Below, piece after piece: positions 17,202 through 25,877 of a DNA stretch of 64,000 bases. The translations under genes and the position numbers were made by a program. The notes beneath the pieces were generated by a model. It saw only the letters and a program-made list of their open reading frames with translations, was not told the origin of the DNA and did not search any database. The DNA comes from Gracilibacillus orientalis (GTDB lineage: Bacteria; Bacillota; Bacilli; Bacillales; Amphibacillaceae): contig NZ_FOTR01000001.1 of NCBI RefSeq assembly GCF_900114645.1, positions 710,497 to 774,496 of the forward strand, read 5' to 3'. Numbering within the stretch: the first letter of the stretch is position 1; the number at the start of each line of letters is the position of its first letter.

Positions 17202-18103
17202 CCTTCTTCCTCCTTTACTAGCTTTCTTTGGACAAAGGCAATCATAATCAATATGATGGCAAAAATGACGGTGATGGCACTGGCATAACCTATTTGACGA
17301 TACCTTGTTCCTTGTTCAAACATATATAAAAGAATACTTGATGTACTGCCTTGCGGTCCGCCATTTGTTATAACTAAAGGTTCAATGATGATTTTAAAAG
17401 TTCCTGTGGTCACGACAATTAGTACAAATACGACCTGACCTTTTATACTAGGAAGCGTAATATGTTTGAATTTCTGCCAAGCATTTGCCCCTTCCATAGA
17501 AGCTGCTTCATAAAGAGAAGATGGTATATCCTGAAGAGCAGCCATTAAGATTAACATCTGAAAACTGATCCCTTGCCAAAGAATAATGAAGGAAATGGTC
17601 GGGAGTGCTAAATTTGGGTCAGAGAAAAACTCTTGTTTTGCAAAGCCTAATGAAGCCAAAAATTCGTTTACAATTCCTGAATTGGGATCTAAGATGTTTT
17701 TCCACAATAAGGAAACAACGATAATAGACAAAATATACGGTGAAAAGAAAGCCGTTCGAAAAAGTGTGTTCGTTTTGGACTTTTTCGCAATCAGCGTGGC
17801 CAAAAATAAAGATAAAATAACCTGTAATGGCACAATATAAATAACGTATTTCGCTGAATTAAAGAAAGCCTTCTTAGCATATTTGTCATAAGCTATTTCC
17901 ATGTAGTTATCAAAGCCAACAAAAGATATATCATTTGGTTTCAGCAAATAATAATCAGTAAAAGAATAACCAACGGCTAAAATTAGTGGATAAATAACAA
18001 AGATACTGATCAACGCAAAAGCCGGAAGCAAAAATAATATTTTTCCACTAAAAATAAAATCAAGAGTTTTATTTTGTTTTATCTTTTGCTTGATATTATG
18101 CAT
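17198..18103 (-). CDS. Fructan-locus ABC permease, MalF type
   Basis: A 301-aa permease with a short cytoplasmic N-terminus, then ILFLLPAFALISIFVIYPLI and further helices. The EAA loop is YEAASMEGANAWQKF. It starts at ATG 18103 (AAAGGAG upstream) and overlaps the MalG-type gene. It is separated from the lipoprotein gene by a 12-bp perfect stem-loop, a layout expected to give more binding protein than permease. No ATPase gene is present in the operon. Confidence 0.88.
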   Translation of the reverse strand: MHNIKQKIKQNKTLDFIFSGKILFLLPAFALISIFVIYPLILAVGYSFTDYYLLKPNDISFVGFDNYMEIAYDKYAKKAFFNSAKYVIYIVPLQVILSLFLATLIAKKSKTNTLFRTAFFSPYILSIIVVSLLWKNILDPNSGIVNEFLASLGFAKQEFFSDPNLALPTISFIILWQGISFQMLILMAALQDIPSSLYEAASMEGANAWQKFKHITLPSIKGQVVFVLIVVTTGTFKIIIEPLVITNGGPQGSTSSILLYMFEQGTRYRQIGYASAITVIFAIILIMIAFVQRKLVKEEEG

Positions 18104-18124
18104 AACAAATACTCCTTTGACGGG

Positions 18125-18159
18125 ATAGCAAGTGTACGACTTAGCGTTACACTTGCTAT
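18125..18159 (-). other. Intercistronic stem-loop between SBP and permease genes
   Basis: ATAGCAAGTGTA (18125-18136) pairs perfectly with TACACTTGCTAT (18148-18159). No long T run follows on the minus strand, so it looks like an mRNA-stabilising or partial-termination hairpin rather than a full terminator. Similar hairpins lie at the same place in the other two ABC operons. Confidence 0.65.
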
Positions 18160-18169
18160 TTTCTAATCC

Positions 18170-19486
18170 TTACTTAAACCTATCTGCCTCACGATCTACT
18201 TTTTCCTTCGCATCATTGATAAGACTTTCGAGTGATCCATTATCTAATGCAATTCCTTCCATAATGTCACCAAGTGCATCTTCCAACACTGGGAAAATGG
18301 GGGATTTTGGCTTAAGATGGTTCGTATTGACTAACTGATCTAACATAAGCTTTCTCGGGTAATCGCTATATGTTTCGGATGAATCTAGCAACTCTTTATG
18401 ACCTGGAATTAATCCAGTCGCTTCTTCCATTTTGATCGCACTATCTTTGTTTGTTAAATGCGCTACTAGCTCAGCTGACAGTTCTGGATACTCTGTGTTT
18501 TGCGTTGCTGCGATATACCAGCTGCCATGAGGTGCTGATTGATGCCCATCTTTTCCATACGGATAAGGCATGATCGACCAATTTAAATCTGGATATTCAT
18601 TTTGAAATACATCCACCATCCATGGTCCTTCAAAACTAATCGCCGCTTCCTCTAATGCAAAAGCGTCTTCTCTTGTTGTGGAAGCTACAATGCCATCTCT
18701 AAATAATGAGTCTATGAATTGTAATGCTTCCATTGTATTATTGCTATCTAAATATCCCTCTGTATCGAGACCATTTTCTCCGACCATTCTCGCATCATTG
18801 GAAAAAATAATAGGAGAATGGGCATACATATGCCAACCGTTATTTTCTGTAAACATATGGACAGGTTCTTGTCCCATGTGATCTTTAAGCTTTCTCGCAT
18901 TCTCTAAAAATTCTTCATAACTCCAAGCTAAATCCAACGTCCAATTGCCATTTTCATCTGCCGGCACCTTAATGCCCGCTTCTTCAAATAAATCGACGTT
19001 ATAGTAAACAGGTGATGATAAATCAAATGATTGCAAGGCGTAAATATTATCTCCTACACTACCAGCTGAAATAATGGTATCTAGGTATGAATCCAATGTT
19101 GCTTGATCTAAATATTCATTGAGCGGTAAAAGAATATCAGAATCCGTATACGAAGCAGCATATACGCTCTCTAATGCGATAATATCTGGCAGTTCTCGAG
19201 TAGTGATCGCTGCATTGACCCGATCATTATAGCCGCTTCCTCCTCCTGTTTTGACGATATGTTCTACCGTCACGTCTACATTTTCATGAGCTTCTTCGAA
19301 TTCTTTCGCTCTCACATCATAGTTTTCTCCTTCTGGTTCATCAGCAGGAACATGGACCCATACTTCCAACTCTTTTACATCCTCTTCTGCATCACTGTTT
19401 TCCGAAGCATTATTTGATGAATTAGAACAAGCAGCTAATACCAAGAAAATCAAGGGGATCACCAGAAAACTAATTATATTTTTCAT
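18170..19486 (-). CDS. Fructan-locus ABC substrate-binding lipoprotein
   Basis: The start was set at ATG 19486 (MKNIISFL) behind AAGGAGGAG; the longer frame has no ribosome site. The 438-aa protein carries a lipoprotein signal (VLAACSNSS), an acidic Ser/Asn linker and a MalE-like family 1 binding fold (VWVHVPADEPEGENYDVR, PHGSWYIAATQNTEYPE). It is anchored outside the membrane and delivers fructo-oligosaccharides to the permeases. It is the first gene of the operon, behind a LacI-controlled promoter and an unusual leader hairpin. Confidence 0.9.
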   Translation of the reverse strand: MKNIISFLVIPLIFLVLAACSNSSNNASENSDAEEDVKELEVWVHVPADEPEGENYDVRAKEFEEAHENVDVTVEHIVKTGGGSGYNDRVNAAITTRELPDIIALESVYAASYTDSDILLPLNEYLDQATLDSYLDTIISAGSVGDNIYALQSFDLSSPVYYNVDLFEEAGIKVPADENGNWTLDLAWSYEEFLENARKLKDHMGQEPVHMFTENNGWHMYAHSPIIFSNDARMVGENGLDTEGYLDSNNTMEALQFIDSLFRDGIVASTTREDAFALEEAAISFEGPWMVDVFQNEYPDLNWSIMPYPYGKDGHQSAPHGSWYIAATQNTEYPELSAELVAHLTNKDSAIKMEEATGLIPGHKELLDSSETYSDYPRKLMLDQLVNTNHLKPKSPIFPVLEDALGDIMEGIALDNGSLESLINDAKEKVDREADRFK

Positions 19487-19506
19487 AACTTCTCCTCCTT
19501 TTATAA

Positions 19507-19518
19507 GGAAACGTTTCC
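19507..19518. promoter_or_regulatory. LacI-family operator in the ABC operon leader
   Basis: The perfect 12-bp palindrome GGAAACGTTTCC lies just upstream of the ribosome binding site of the lipoprotein gene. It is nearly identical to the one at 19564-19577. Confidence 0.75.
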
Positions 19519-19530
19519 ACAATAGTAAAT

Positions 19531-19556
19531 TTAAAAAGGGGTTAACCCCTTTTTAA
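19531..19556. terminator. Perfect leader hairpin between two operators
   Basis: TTAAAAAGGGG (19531-19541) and CCCCTTTTTAA (19546-19556) form an 11-bp stem with a TTAA loop. It works as an intrinsic terminator in either direction. It lies after the regulator gene but also downstream of the -10 at 19589-19594, inside the predicted leader of the ABC operon, so it could act as an attenuator. Confidence 0.65.
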
Positions 19557-19563
19557 TGTTATG

Positions 19564-19577
19564 TGGAAATGTTTCCA
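19564..19577. promoter_or_regulatory. LacI-family operator just after the transcription start
   Basis: TGGAAATGTTTCCA begins about five bases after the predicted start point of the ABC operon, a classical place for repression. It shares the GGAAA.GTTTCC pattern with 19507-19518. Confidence 0.75.
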
Positions 19578-19588
19578 TCTTTGAAGTT

Positions 19589-19617
19589 AGTATATATAAT
19601 CCCCTTCATATTGTCAA
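19589..19617 (-). promoter_or_regulatory. Sigma-A promoter of the fructan ABC operon
   Basis: On the minus strand TTGACA (19612-19617), a 17-base spacer and TATACT (19589-19594) form a near-consensus promoter, directly followed by a LacI operator. Confidence 0.85.
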
Positions 19618-19639
19618 TCCGTATTTTAATATTTTTCCA

Positions 19640-20605
19640 TTAACGCGTTGTTTCCCCTTTTACAAATTCAACCGGGTGTATTACTGGCGTTACATAAGAA
19701 CCATTTACTCTTTTGATTAATAATTCCACCAAACTTCTTCCCATTACTTCTACTGGTTGTCTAATCGATGAAAGTTTTGATTTTAACACTTCATAAACTT
19801 TAATGCCATCATACCCTATTATAGACAGCTCTTCAGGAACTTTAATATTTTGTTCCTTTGCCAGTTCAAAAAGCTCCAATGCCATAAGATCATTTTCAGC
19901 AAAAACCCCATTTACGTTTTTATATTGAGATAGAAATCGCTTTAAAAATGCTGTTTGGTCTTCTATCGGGTCTTGTTCTGTATAAATAATATAATCCATT
20001 CCATCTTCTTTTGCTGCATCTTCAAACCCTTTTTGCCGTTTCTCAACTTCTGTTAGTACGCTGTTTGAATAAGATCCAATATAAGCAAGATGCTGACACC
20101 CCGTGTCCTTTAATACTTGAAAAGCGATTTTTCCTCCACCGTAATTGTCACTGGATACATAAGGAATTGTACCAATATGGCGATCTACCAACACAATCGG
20201 CATAGAATTATGAATTTCACTTTCAATTTCGTTATAAGAAATCCCGATAATACCAGAAACTTTGTTCTGTTTAAGCATACTGATGTAACTCAACTCTTTT
20301 TGAATGTTGCCGGTAGAATTACATAAAAGCATTTTGTAACCGTTTTTATCTAGTGCATCTTCAATATAATAAGCAAGTTCCGAGAAAAAGGCATGATGAA
20401 TGGACGGTAAAAATAGTGCCACAATTTTACTATTTTGCGTCACAAATGCTCTAGCCGTTTCATTGGGAACATATCCTAATTTATTAATTGCATCTTGGAC
20501 TTTTATTTTTGTACTTTCACTCACATATCCAGATTTATTAATAACTCGCGAAGCCGTGCTAATCCCTACACCAGCTAGCTTCGCAACATCTTTTATCGTT
20601 GCCAT
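19640..20605 (-). CDS. LacI-family regulator of the fructan ABC operon
   Basis: A 321-aa regulator. It has an N-terminal helix-turn-helix (IKDVAKLAGVGISTASRVIN), a hinge (NETARAFVTQ) and a sugar-sensing domain. The gene is immediately upstream of, and co-oriented with, the ABC operon, whose promoter carries two GGAAA.GTTTCC operators. It is paralogous to the regulator at 10606-11577, but the two cognate operator sequences differ, so the secreted enzyme and the importer can be regulated separately. A related half-site (GAAAACGTTTCTC, 20638-20650) upstream suggests autoregulation. Confidence 0.88.
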   Translation of the reverse strand: MATIKDVAKLAGVGISTASRVINKSGYVSESTKIKVQDAINKLGYVPNETARAFVTQNSKIVALFLPSIHHAFFSELAYYIEDALDKNGYKMLLCNSTGNIQKELSYISMLKQNKVSGIIGISYNEIESEIHNSMPIVLVDRHIGTIPYVSSDNYGGGKIAFQVLKDTGCQHLAYIGSYSNSVLTEVEKRQKGFEDAAKEDGMDYIIYTEQDPIEDQTAFLKRFLSQYKNVNGVFAENDLMALELFELAKEQNIKVPEELSIIGYDGIKVYEVLKSKLSSIRQPVEVMGRSLVELLIKRVNGSYVTPVIHPVEFVKGETTR

Positions 20606-21312
20606 AGTATCACCTCAAATAAAAGCATACCATAAATGAAAACGTTTCTCTATTTTTAGAAAAGGTATGTTTCCATAATCAATTTTTTTGTTCATGGTTC
20701 TATCTATTCCGAGCTATGGTGAAAAAGGCGACATTTTTAACCAATACGCAAATAATAGAGATGAGAGGGAATTAGAAGGTTTTTCTGATTCTTTTCCTAT
20801 ATTGTATGCAGGTTGCCATACTGGCCATTTTCGCTTTACTAGCAATCTAAAAAAGAAGCTGCGTATAAAGTTTCTAGCTTGCTTACGCTTTCCCCTCACA
20901 TTAAAATAATCTAGAAAATCTTTAAATTGTGCTAGTACTTCTCGGTTCCTCCAACATAAAGCTATTATACAATAAGAAAAGGTAAGCGGTTACCTCCTTA
21001 ACTAAATCTGCAAAGGCTTTGTATGCAATGCTAGTGTACTGATGAAGGCAAGTAAACCCTATAAGGGATTCAGTGTCTTAGTAAGCGGACATTTGTTCCG
21101 TTAAATGGCGGAATGGATCTCCGTATAATCTTTTAAAATAGGTATTTTAGAAGATTATACGGAATAAATGTCCGTTGATTGTTTTATCACTAGAAACCAT
21201 TCCTTTTTTCTTCTTAGGTGGGTTCACCTTCTTTTCTCAAACATCTCATCTCCAGTGATAATTAGCTTCATGCCAATTCAAATCATAGAACATTCTTCCT
21301 TCACAATTCCGA
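20606..21312. other. Gene-free stretch with an inverted-repeat element
   Basis: I see no convincing gene in this 0.7 kb. Short open frames exist on both strands at 20688-20909, but they lack ribosome sites and overlap each other. The clear structure is the nested inverted repeat at 21086-21174. Confidence 0.5.
21086..21174. repeat. Nested inverted-repeat element
   Basis: Outer arms CGGACATTTGTTCCG (21086-21100) and CGGAATAAATGTCCG (21160-21174) are inverted copies with one mismatch. Inside, 19-base arms beginning CCGTATAATCTT (21121-21139 and 21144-21162) pair with one mismatch around a 4-base loop. The inner and outer arms share the CGG corner. It may be a small non-autonomous mobile or REP-like element, or a strong RNA hairpin. 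Confidence 0.6.
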
Positions 21313-22686
21313 CTAGTTTACATAGGCTTTTTTCCTTCTGGTAAACACTTTTAAGAACTTCATCCACTTTGGATTTTCAGATGTAGCATTTAAAAATAAT
21401 AACAAAATGATCAATTCTATTAAAAAGCCAATAGATTGCGCCAATGCTCCAATCGATCCGCCACCACTAGGAAAAACATAAATAAGGATAAACAATGCCG
21501 TCACTGCCGCAACAACGTTTCCAGTTTGTGAAAATGACATGACCTTTGTTTTATTTCTAATCATGAGTATCCCATTGGCAAAATCAATCCACGGAAAACA
21601 GAGTGTAAAGAGAACAAAAAAGCGTAATGCTAAAATACTATGATCAAGCAGTTCTCCAGAAACTCCGATAATATGTTGAAATATCCATACACCGACAGGA
21701 GAATAAGCAAAAACCGTTAACATTAAGCTAGGAATCAAGCTCATGATAACAGTAAAACGGATGACAGATCGTTGGTCTTGTTGATAAAAATTGATAACAA
21801 TTTGATGAATATAAGAGGCAATACTGTTCAACAAATGTACTACAGACAAAGCAACAGCATAAGAAGCAATTGCAATTTCCGCCTTCGTACTCCAACCAAG
21901 AACAGCATTTATCGTTGGAGTAACACTAACTGCAATTAATGATGCCACCATTAAAGGACTATAAAAGCGAAAAATCTGTGATTGTTGAAAAATCCTATGT
22001 TCCTCCTTTTTTTGCGGTAATTCCCTAACAATCAATCTTCCTTCCAGAACACTGACAAGTGCCTCAATGGCCATACCAGCTAAAAAGATATAAGCACCTA
22101 TGTAGCCATGGTTAACCCAACCATTCCTAAGTAAAAGCCAAGCCAAAAAAGCCATAATTATAAGTCGTACAAACATTCCAATTGTCAGCCATTTGGTTTT
22201 CAAATTCGATATAATTACACCTTGATACAAACAACGAATGCCTGAAAAAATGGTAACGAACATCAGCACGCGGTAGGCATTCAACGTTGGTTCAAGCATT
22301 CGATCACTGACGCCAAGCAATACTGAAAAAAAGCCTTTGCCTAAAGGTGAATAGGCTAGGATAAGACTCAGCAAAAAAATAGCTGACAACACATACAACG
22401 TGGCATTTTTCATTAATTTGTAGGAAATCTTATCTCGTACTAAAGTGGAACACGTTTGCCGTAATATGACTGCACAGCGTTCCAATAACCCAAATAGACT
22501 CATTGCTACAGAATAACTGGCAATAACAACGGCTGGTTCTGGCGCACGGGCCAGTGTACTGTTTATAATAACGTGTGAAATCGTCACTAAGCTTGCCGAT
22601 AAGCCTAATGGAATAAAAAAATAAAGAAGAGTACGAAATGTAACTTGATCATAGTCACTTTTTGGAATCGCTTTCTCTTTGTTCAT
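21313..22686 (-). CDS. Multidrug/oligosaccharide-lipid/polysaccharide (MATE-like) membrane protein
   Basis: A 457-aa protein with about 12 hydrophobic segments, the length and topology of MOP-superfamily flippases and MATE exporters. The N-terminal half (FFIPLGLSASLVTISHVIIN, APEPAVVIASYSVA) and the C-terminal half show the internal repeat style of that superfamily. I cannot identify substrate or subfamily. It starts at ATG 22686 behind AGGAAGTG. It stands alone between a repeat-bearing spacer and an upstream terminator. Confidence 0.65.
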   Translation of the reverse strand: MNKEKAIPKSDYDQVTFRTLLYFFIPLGLSASLVTISHVIINSTLARAPEPAVVIASYSVAMSLFGLLERCAVILRQTCSTLVRDKISYKLMKNATLYVLSAIFLLSLILAYSPLGKGFFSVLLGVSDRMLEPTLNAYRVLMFVTIFSGIRCLYQGVIISNLKTKWLTIGMFVRLIIMAFLAWLLLRNGWVNHGYIGAYIFLAGMAIEALVSVLEGRLIVRELPQKKEEHRIFQQSQIFRFYSPLMVASLIAVSVTPTINAVLGWSTKAEIAIASYAVALSVVHLLNSIASYIHQIVINFYQQDQRSVIRFTVIMSLIPSLMLTVFAYSPVGVWIFQHIIGVSGELLDHSILALRFFVLFTLCFPWIDFANGILMIRNKTKVMSFSQTGNVVAAVTALFILIYVFPSGGGSIGALAQSIGFLIELIILLLFLNATSENPKWMKFLKVFTRRKKAYVN

Positions 22687-22794
22687 TACTTAACACTTCC
22701 TAAAGTAAGGTTTATAACACATCATAGAATAATTAAAAAAATAATGCTAGTTATTAGAACCTTTAACCTCAGGAAGAAGTTTATCTCCAAGCTA

Positions 22795-22840
22795 AAAAAA
22801 CCCCTTACAGAATACAGTTTCATTCCATAAGGGGCTTTTT
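22795..22840 (-). terminator. Terminator after the Q/N-rich gene
   Basis: On the minus strand CCCCTTA...TAAGGGG (arms 22828-22834 and 22801-22807), with an inner GAAT/ATTC pairing, is followed by seven T. Confidence 0.85.
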
Positions 22841-22868
22841 CATTATCACTTAACCTAAATATGAAGAA

Positions 22869-23159
22869 TTACTGTTCATACATAACAGAGTTATTATTGT
22901 CATCTTCAGCAAATGTCTGAACAGCATTTTGTACTGCATTAGTTGGTTGCATCATATTTTGATTTTGGCTTTGGTTTTGGTTTTGATTTACCATATTTCG
23001 TATCGGCTGCGTAAACTGTTGCATTTGGCCATTGTTGTTCAATGCATTATTAATGGTTTCAGGTAATCGCTGAAAAGTTCCGTTTTGAACACCTCTTGTA
23101 ATTCCATAAATCGCTGCACCAGCTGCGCCTGCCGCCAATATCCTATTCGTTACACCCAT
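22869..23159 (-). CDS. Small Q/N-rich protein of unknown function
   Basis: About 96 aa from ATG 23159 (MGVTNRILAAG), chosen because AAAGGGA lies nine bases upstream; three earlier in-frame starts are too close to it. A glycine/alanine-rich N-terminus (ILAAGAAGAAIYGITRG), perhaps membrane-active, leads to a region with many Asn and Gln (QNQNQSQNQNMM) and an acidic tail. I do not recognise the family. A strong terminator directly follows, which supports a real gene. Confidence 0.7.
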   Translation of the reverse strand: MGVTNRILAAGAAGAAIYGITRGVQNGTFQRLPETINNALNNNGQMQQFTQPIRNMVNQNQNQSQNQNMMQPTNAVQNAVQTFAEDDNNNSVMYEQ

Positions 23160-23343
23160 TATCATCATTCCCTTTCTTAAAATTTAGGAACAGTAATAGC
23201 TTTTTATTAAACGTGGATTTTTATACAATTATTCAATTTCCAAATAACAGTTGAACAAAATCCATATAAAGTGGGAATAACGTAATCAATGTTGCAAATA
23301 ATAATGATGACAAGCTATTCGGATAAGTTTATGGTGTGATGTC

Positions 23344-23382
23344 ACAAAAACTTGAAGATGCCGAGCATTTTCAGGTTTTTGT
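23344..23382 (-). terminator. Terminator after the VOC gene
   Basis: ACAAAAACTTGAA (23344-23356) and TTCAGGTTTTTGT (23370-23382) form an A/T-rich hairpin with an inner ATGC/GCAT pairing. It lies 11 bases past the stop. Confidence 0.65.
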
Positions 23383-23392
23383 CCAAATATAA

Positions 23393-23800
23393 TTATTTAT
23401 TTAATTGCGGAGAGTCTGGATGTAGTTGCATGAATTCGATTCGGTTACCATCTGGGTCTTTAACCCAACATTGATGGTTTAAATCTAATCCTTGCTGTGG
23501 TTCGACATCTAGTGTTAAACCCTTTCCTTTTAAGTGACCTGCAATTTCATTTATATCGTCTACTTCTAAACACAAATGATTATAACCAATGGTCTCACCA
23601 TCTATGTTATTTCGTTTCTTTCCGCCATAGAACAATTCTATAAATTGTCCTTCACAAACTTTTAAATATATAATCCATGGCTCATTATCTTGATTATGTA
23701 ATTCAAACAGCTTTTTAAAACCCAAATGATCACAATAAAACTCTAATGACTTCTCCATATTTTGAACGGTAAATGCGGTATGACCAATGCCTTTAATCAT
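23393..23800 (-). CDS. VOC family (glyoxalase/dioxygenase-like) protein
   Basis: A 135-aa protein with the two beta-alpha-beta-beta-beta modules of the vicinal-oxygen-chelate fold. The sequence shows the metal-binding pattern GHTAFTV near the start, FIELFYGG, YNHLCLEVDD and, at the end, DPDGNRIEFMQL. Family members include lactoylglutathione lyases and dioxygenases; the exact reaction cannot be assigned. It starts at ATG 23800 behind AAAGGAGGAG and is monocistronic. Confidence 0.85.
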   Translation of the reverse strand: MIKGIGHTAFTVQNMEKSLEFYCDHLGFKKLFELHNQDNEPWIIYLKVCEGQFIELFYGGKKRNNIDGETIGYNHLCLEVDDINEIAGHLKGKGLTLDVEPQQGLDLNHQCWVKDPDGNRIEFMQLHPDSPQLNK

Positions 23801-24037
23801 CTTTTCTCCTCCTTTACTAACATAAATCTTATTTTCATCACTATTGATATCGCTTTCAACATTTTAACACAATACCCACGTTCCTTAAATAAAAAATACA
23901 TTCTTCCAACTAGTTAGACAATAGGGATATTTCTTTCGTTCGCGCCATTATGTTACTCCAAAAAGTTAATTATCTAGTGTTCTTAGTAAATCTTCGTTAA
24001 AATATAATCAAACGTTTCAAATACAGGGGGCCCTCTC

Positions 24038-24814
24038 ATGAGCAATATATTATTCGATATTCCTGCAAACACTTATAAAACGTTAAGCGAAACGGAAAAA
24101 TATTTATTAGAATATATTCACAATCATTTAGATGAAATTTCATCTATGTCAATTGTCAAACTAAGTGAACACGCTAATGTATCCACCGCCACTATAGTAA
24201 GATTAATGCAGAAAATTGGATATGACGGGTATACTTCATTTAAGTATAGTCTAAAAGAAAAAGTGAAGCTTTCAGATGATAATAATGAAATGGAAAATAT
24301 CGATCAAAAGATCAAGCATGCCATTCAAAAGAATGAGCATGAAGTCTTAAAAACCATTCAATTACAAAGTATCGGCCAAATAGAAGATGCTGTTCAAAAA
24401 ATTGATGATGCTGAGAAAATATTCGTGTTTGGGCGTGGATTCTCTGAAATGATAGCTAAAGAAATGACAATTAAACTACAGTTAATGGGGAAAAATTGTG
24501 AAGAACACAACGATCCTAACATCATTAGAATAAAATCAAGAAATATACAACCAAATGAAATAGCAATCTTTGTTTCGCTAAATGGTGAAACAGAGGAATT
24601 AGTCGAAGCTTGTAAAAACTTAAATATTAGGCAAATCACTACAATCGCTCTCACTACGAGATTCGATTCAAGTCTTGGTCAGATGTCAGAGATGACTTTT
24701 GTCGGGTACAAGGGAACCCAGTCCTACTTCCCCGATTACGAAGTGCGTTCCCGTCTTCCTCTAAGTGTAATCTCACGAATTTTATTAGATGCCTACGCAA
24801 TACGAATGCTTTAA
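24038..24814 (+). CDS. RpiR/MurR-family regulator (HTH + SIS)
   Basis: A 258-aa regulator. The N-terminal RpiR-type helix-turn-helix spans about residues 1-75 (SIVKLSEHANVSTATIVRLM). A SIS sugar-phosphate-binding domain follows (about 105-235; IFVFGRGFSEMIAKEM, EIAIFVSLNGETEELVE). It is expected to sense a phosphosugar. The next gene group in the same direction makes sugar 1-phosphates and bisphosphates, so it is the likely local regulator, although a terminator separates them. The start ATG 24038 follows a GGGGG sequence. Confidence 0.9.
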   Translation: MSNILFDIPANTYKTLSETEKYLLEYIHNHLDEISSMSIVKLSEHANVSTATIVRLMQKIGYDGYTSFKYSLKEKVKLSDDNNEMENIDQKIKHAIQKNEHEVLKTIQLQSIGQIEDAVQKIDDAEKIFVFGRGFSEMIAKEMTIKLQLMGKNCEEHNDPNIIRIKSRNIQPNEIAIFVSLNGETEELVEACKNLNIRQITTIALTTRFDSSLGQMSEMTFVGYKGTQSYFPDYEVRSRLPLSVISRILLDAYAIRML

Positions 24815-24841
24815 AACTTGGCTGTACGCCAAGTTTTTTTA
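24814..24841 (+). terminator. Terminator after the RpiR gene
   Basis: AAACTTGGC (24814-24822) pairs with GCCAAGTTT (24828-24836), loop TGTAC, followed by T residues. Confidence 0.9.
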
Positions 24842-24872
24842 TTTTACAAAGCACGAAAACCTTTACATATTC

Positions 24873-24886
24873 TGAAAACATTTACA
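24873..24886 (+). promoter_or_regulatory. cre-like site upstream of the kinase-PTS-aldolase operon
   Basis: TGAAAACATTTACA matches the CcpA cre consensus at 13 of 14 positions. It lies about 50 bp before the kinase start, consistent with catabolite repression. I could not fix a single convincing -35/-10 pair. Confidence 0.6.
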
Positions 24887-24938
24887 CTATTTCCTGTGCC
24901 ATAATGAAGACAAATAGAAAAGCAAGGCAGGTGAGCAC

Positions 24939-25877
24939 ATGATTTATACACTGACCCCCAATCCAGCCATTGATCTTTATGTTGGATTAGACCAATTAAA
25001 ACCTAGTGTTGTCAATCGGACATATGAAGAAGACTATCAGCCAAACGGTAAAGCAATTAATGTATCTATTATTTTAAGTGAACTAGGAATTTCCAATACT
25101 GCCATGGGCTTTATCGGTGGATTTTCTGGAGAATTTATCGAACAAGAATTAAAGAAGAAGTCTATCAACACTTCCATGGTTTACGTAGAAGGAATTACTA
25201 GAATAAATGTATTCGCTAATGCTGACAAAGAATACAAGATTGTCAATAAAGGACCTCTGATTTCAACAACAAAAAAAGTAGAACTGCTCGAAAAAATTCA
25301 GCGAATACCAGCTAATAGCACATTATTTGTTTCAGGTAGTTTACCAGGAGGTATAGAAGATGATTTTTATATCAAAATCGCCAAAATATGTTATTACAAC
25401 AACATCAAACTTATTTTAGATATTAGTTCTCATGCTTTACTAGAGTGCTTGGCATATAAACCGTTACTAATTAAACCAAATGATGATGAACTTGCCTCTT
25501 TTTTTCAGCTATCAGTATCAGAACTAACACAAGAGAAAATCATCGAGCTCAGTCAAACACTTTTAAACATGGGAGCTCAGCAAGTTCTGGTTTCAAGAGG
25601 TGAAAAAGGGGCGATTTACACCTCTTCTAACCGTATTTTGAAGGTAAGTTCAACTAAAGGAACAGTAGTAAACACTGCATGTGCAGGTGATGCTATGCTA
25701 AGTACCTTTATCGGAAAATTAGATCTAAATGAGTCGTTAGAAAATGCTTTAATTTATGCTTCAGCTGCAGGAGCAGCTACCGCCTTCAGTAAAGGGATTT
25801 GTAGCCTGTCAGATATCGAGGCACTTGTTCATGAAATTCAAATCGAAAAATTAAAGGAGGAAAATATGTATGGCTAA
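24939..25877 (+). CDS. PfkB-family 1-phosphofructokinase / tagatose-1-phosphate kinase
   Basis: A 312-aa kinase. It begins MIYTLTPNPAIDLYV, the hallmark of the FruK/LacC/TagK group, contains GKAINVSIILSELG for substrate binding, and has the catalytic NTACAGDAMLSTF with the base Asp near residue 250. It phosphorylates the ketose 1-phosphate delivered by the PTS to the 1,6-bisphosphate, which the aldolase two genes on would cleave. The start is ATG 24939 behind AGGTGAG, and it overlaps the PTS gene by eight bases. Fructose or tagatose specificity is not decidable here. Confidence 0.88.
   Translation: MIYTLTPNPAIDLYVGLDQLKPSVVNRTYEEDYQPNGKAINVSIILSELGISNTAMGFIGGFSGEFIEQELKKKSINTSMVYVEGITRINVFANADKEYKIVNKGPLISTTKKVELLEKIQRIPANSTLFVSGSLPGGIEDDFYIKIAKICYYNNIKLILDISSHALLECLAYKPLLIKPNDDELASFFQLSVSELTQEKIIELSQTLLNMGAQQVLVSRGEKGAIYTSSNRILKVSSTKGTVVNTACAGDAMLSTFIGKLDLNESLENALIYASAAGAATAFSKGICSLSDIEALVHEIQIEKLKEENMYG

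Noticed and set aside
20688..20909. Overlapping small frames on both strands (73 and 61 codons)
   Set aside because: No ribosome site, strands conflict, and no recognisable family; left as non-coding.
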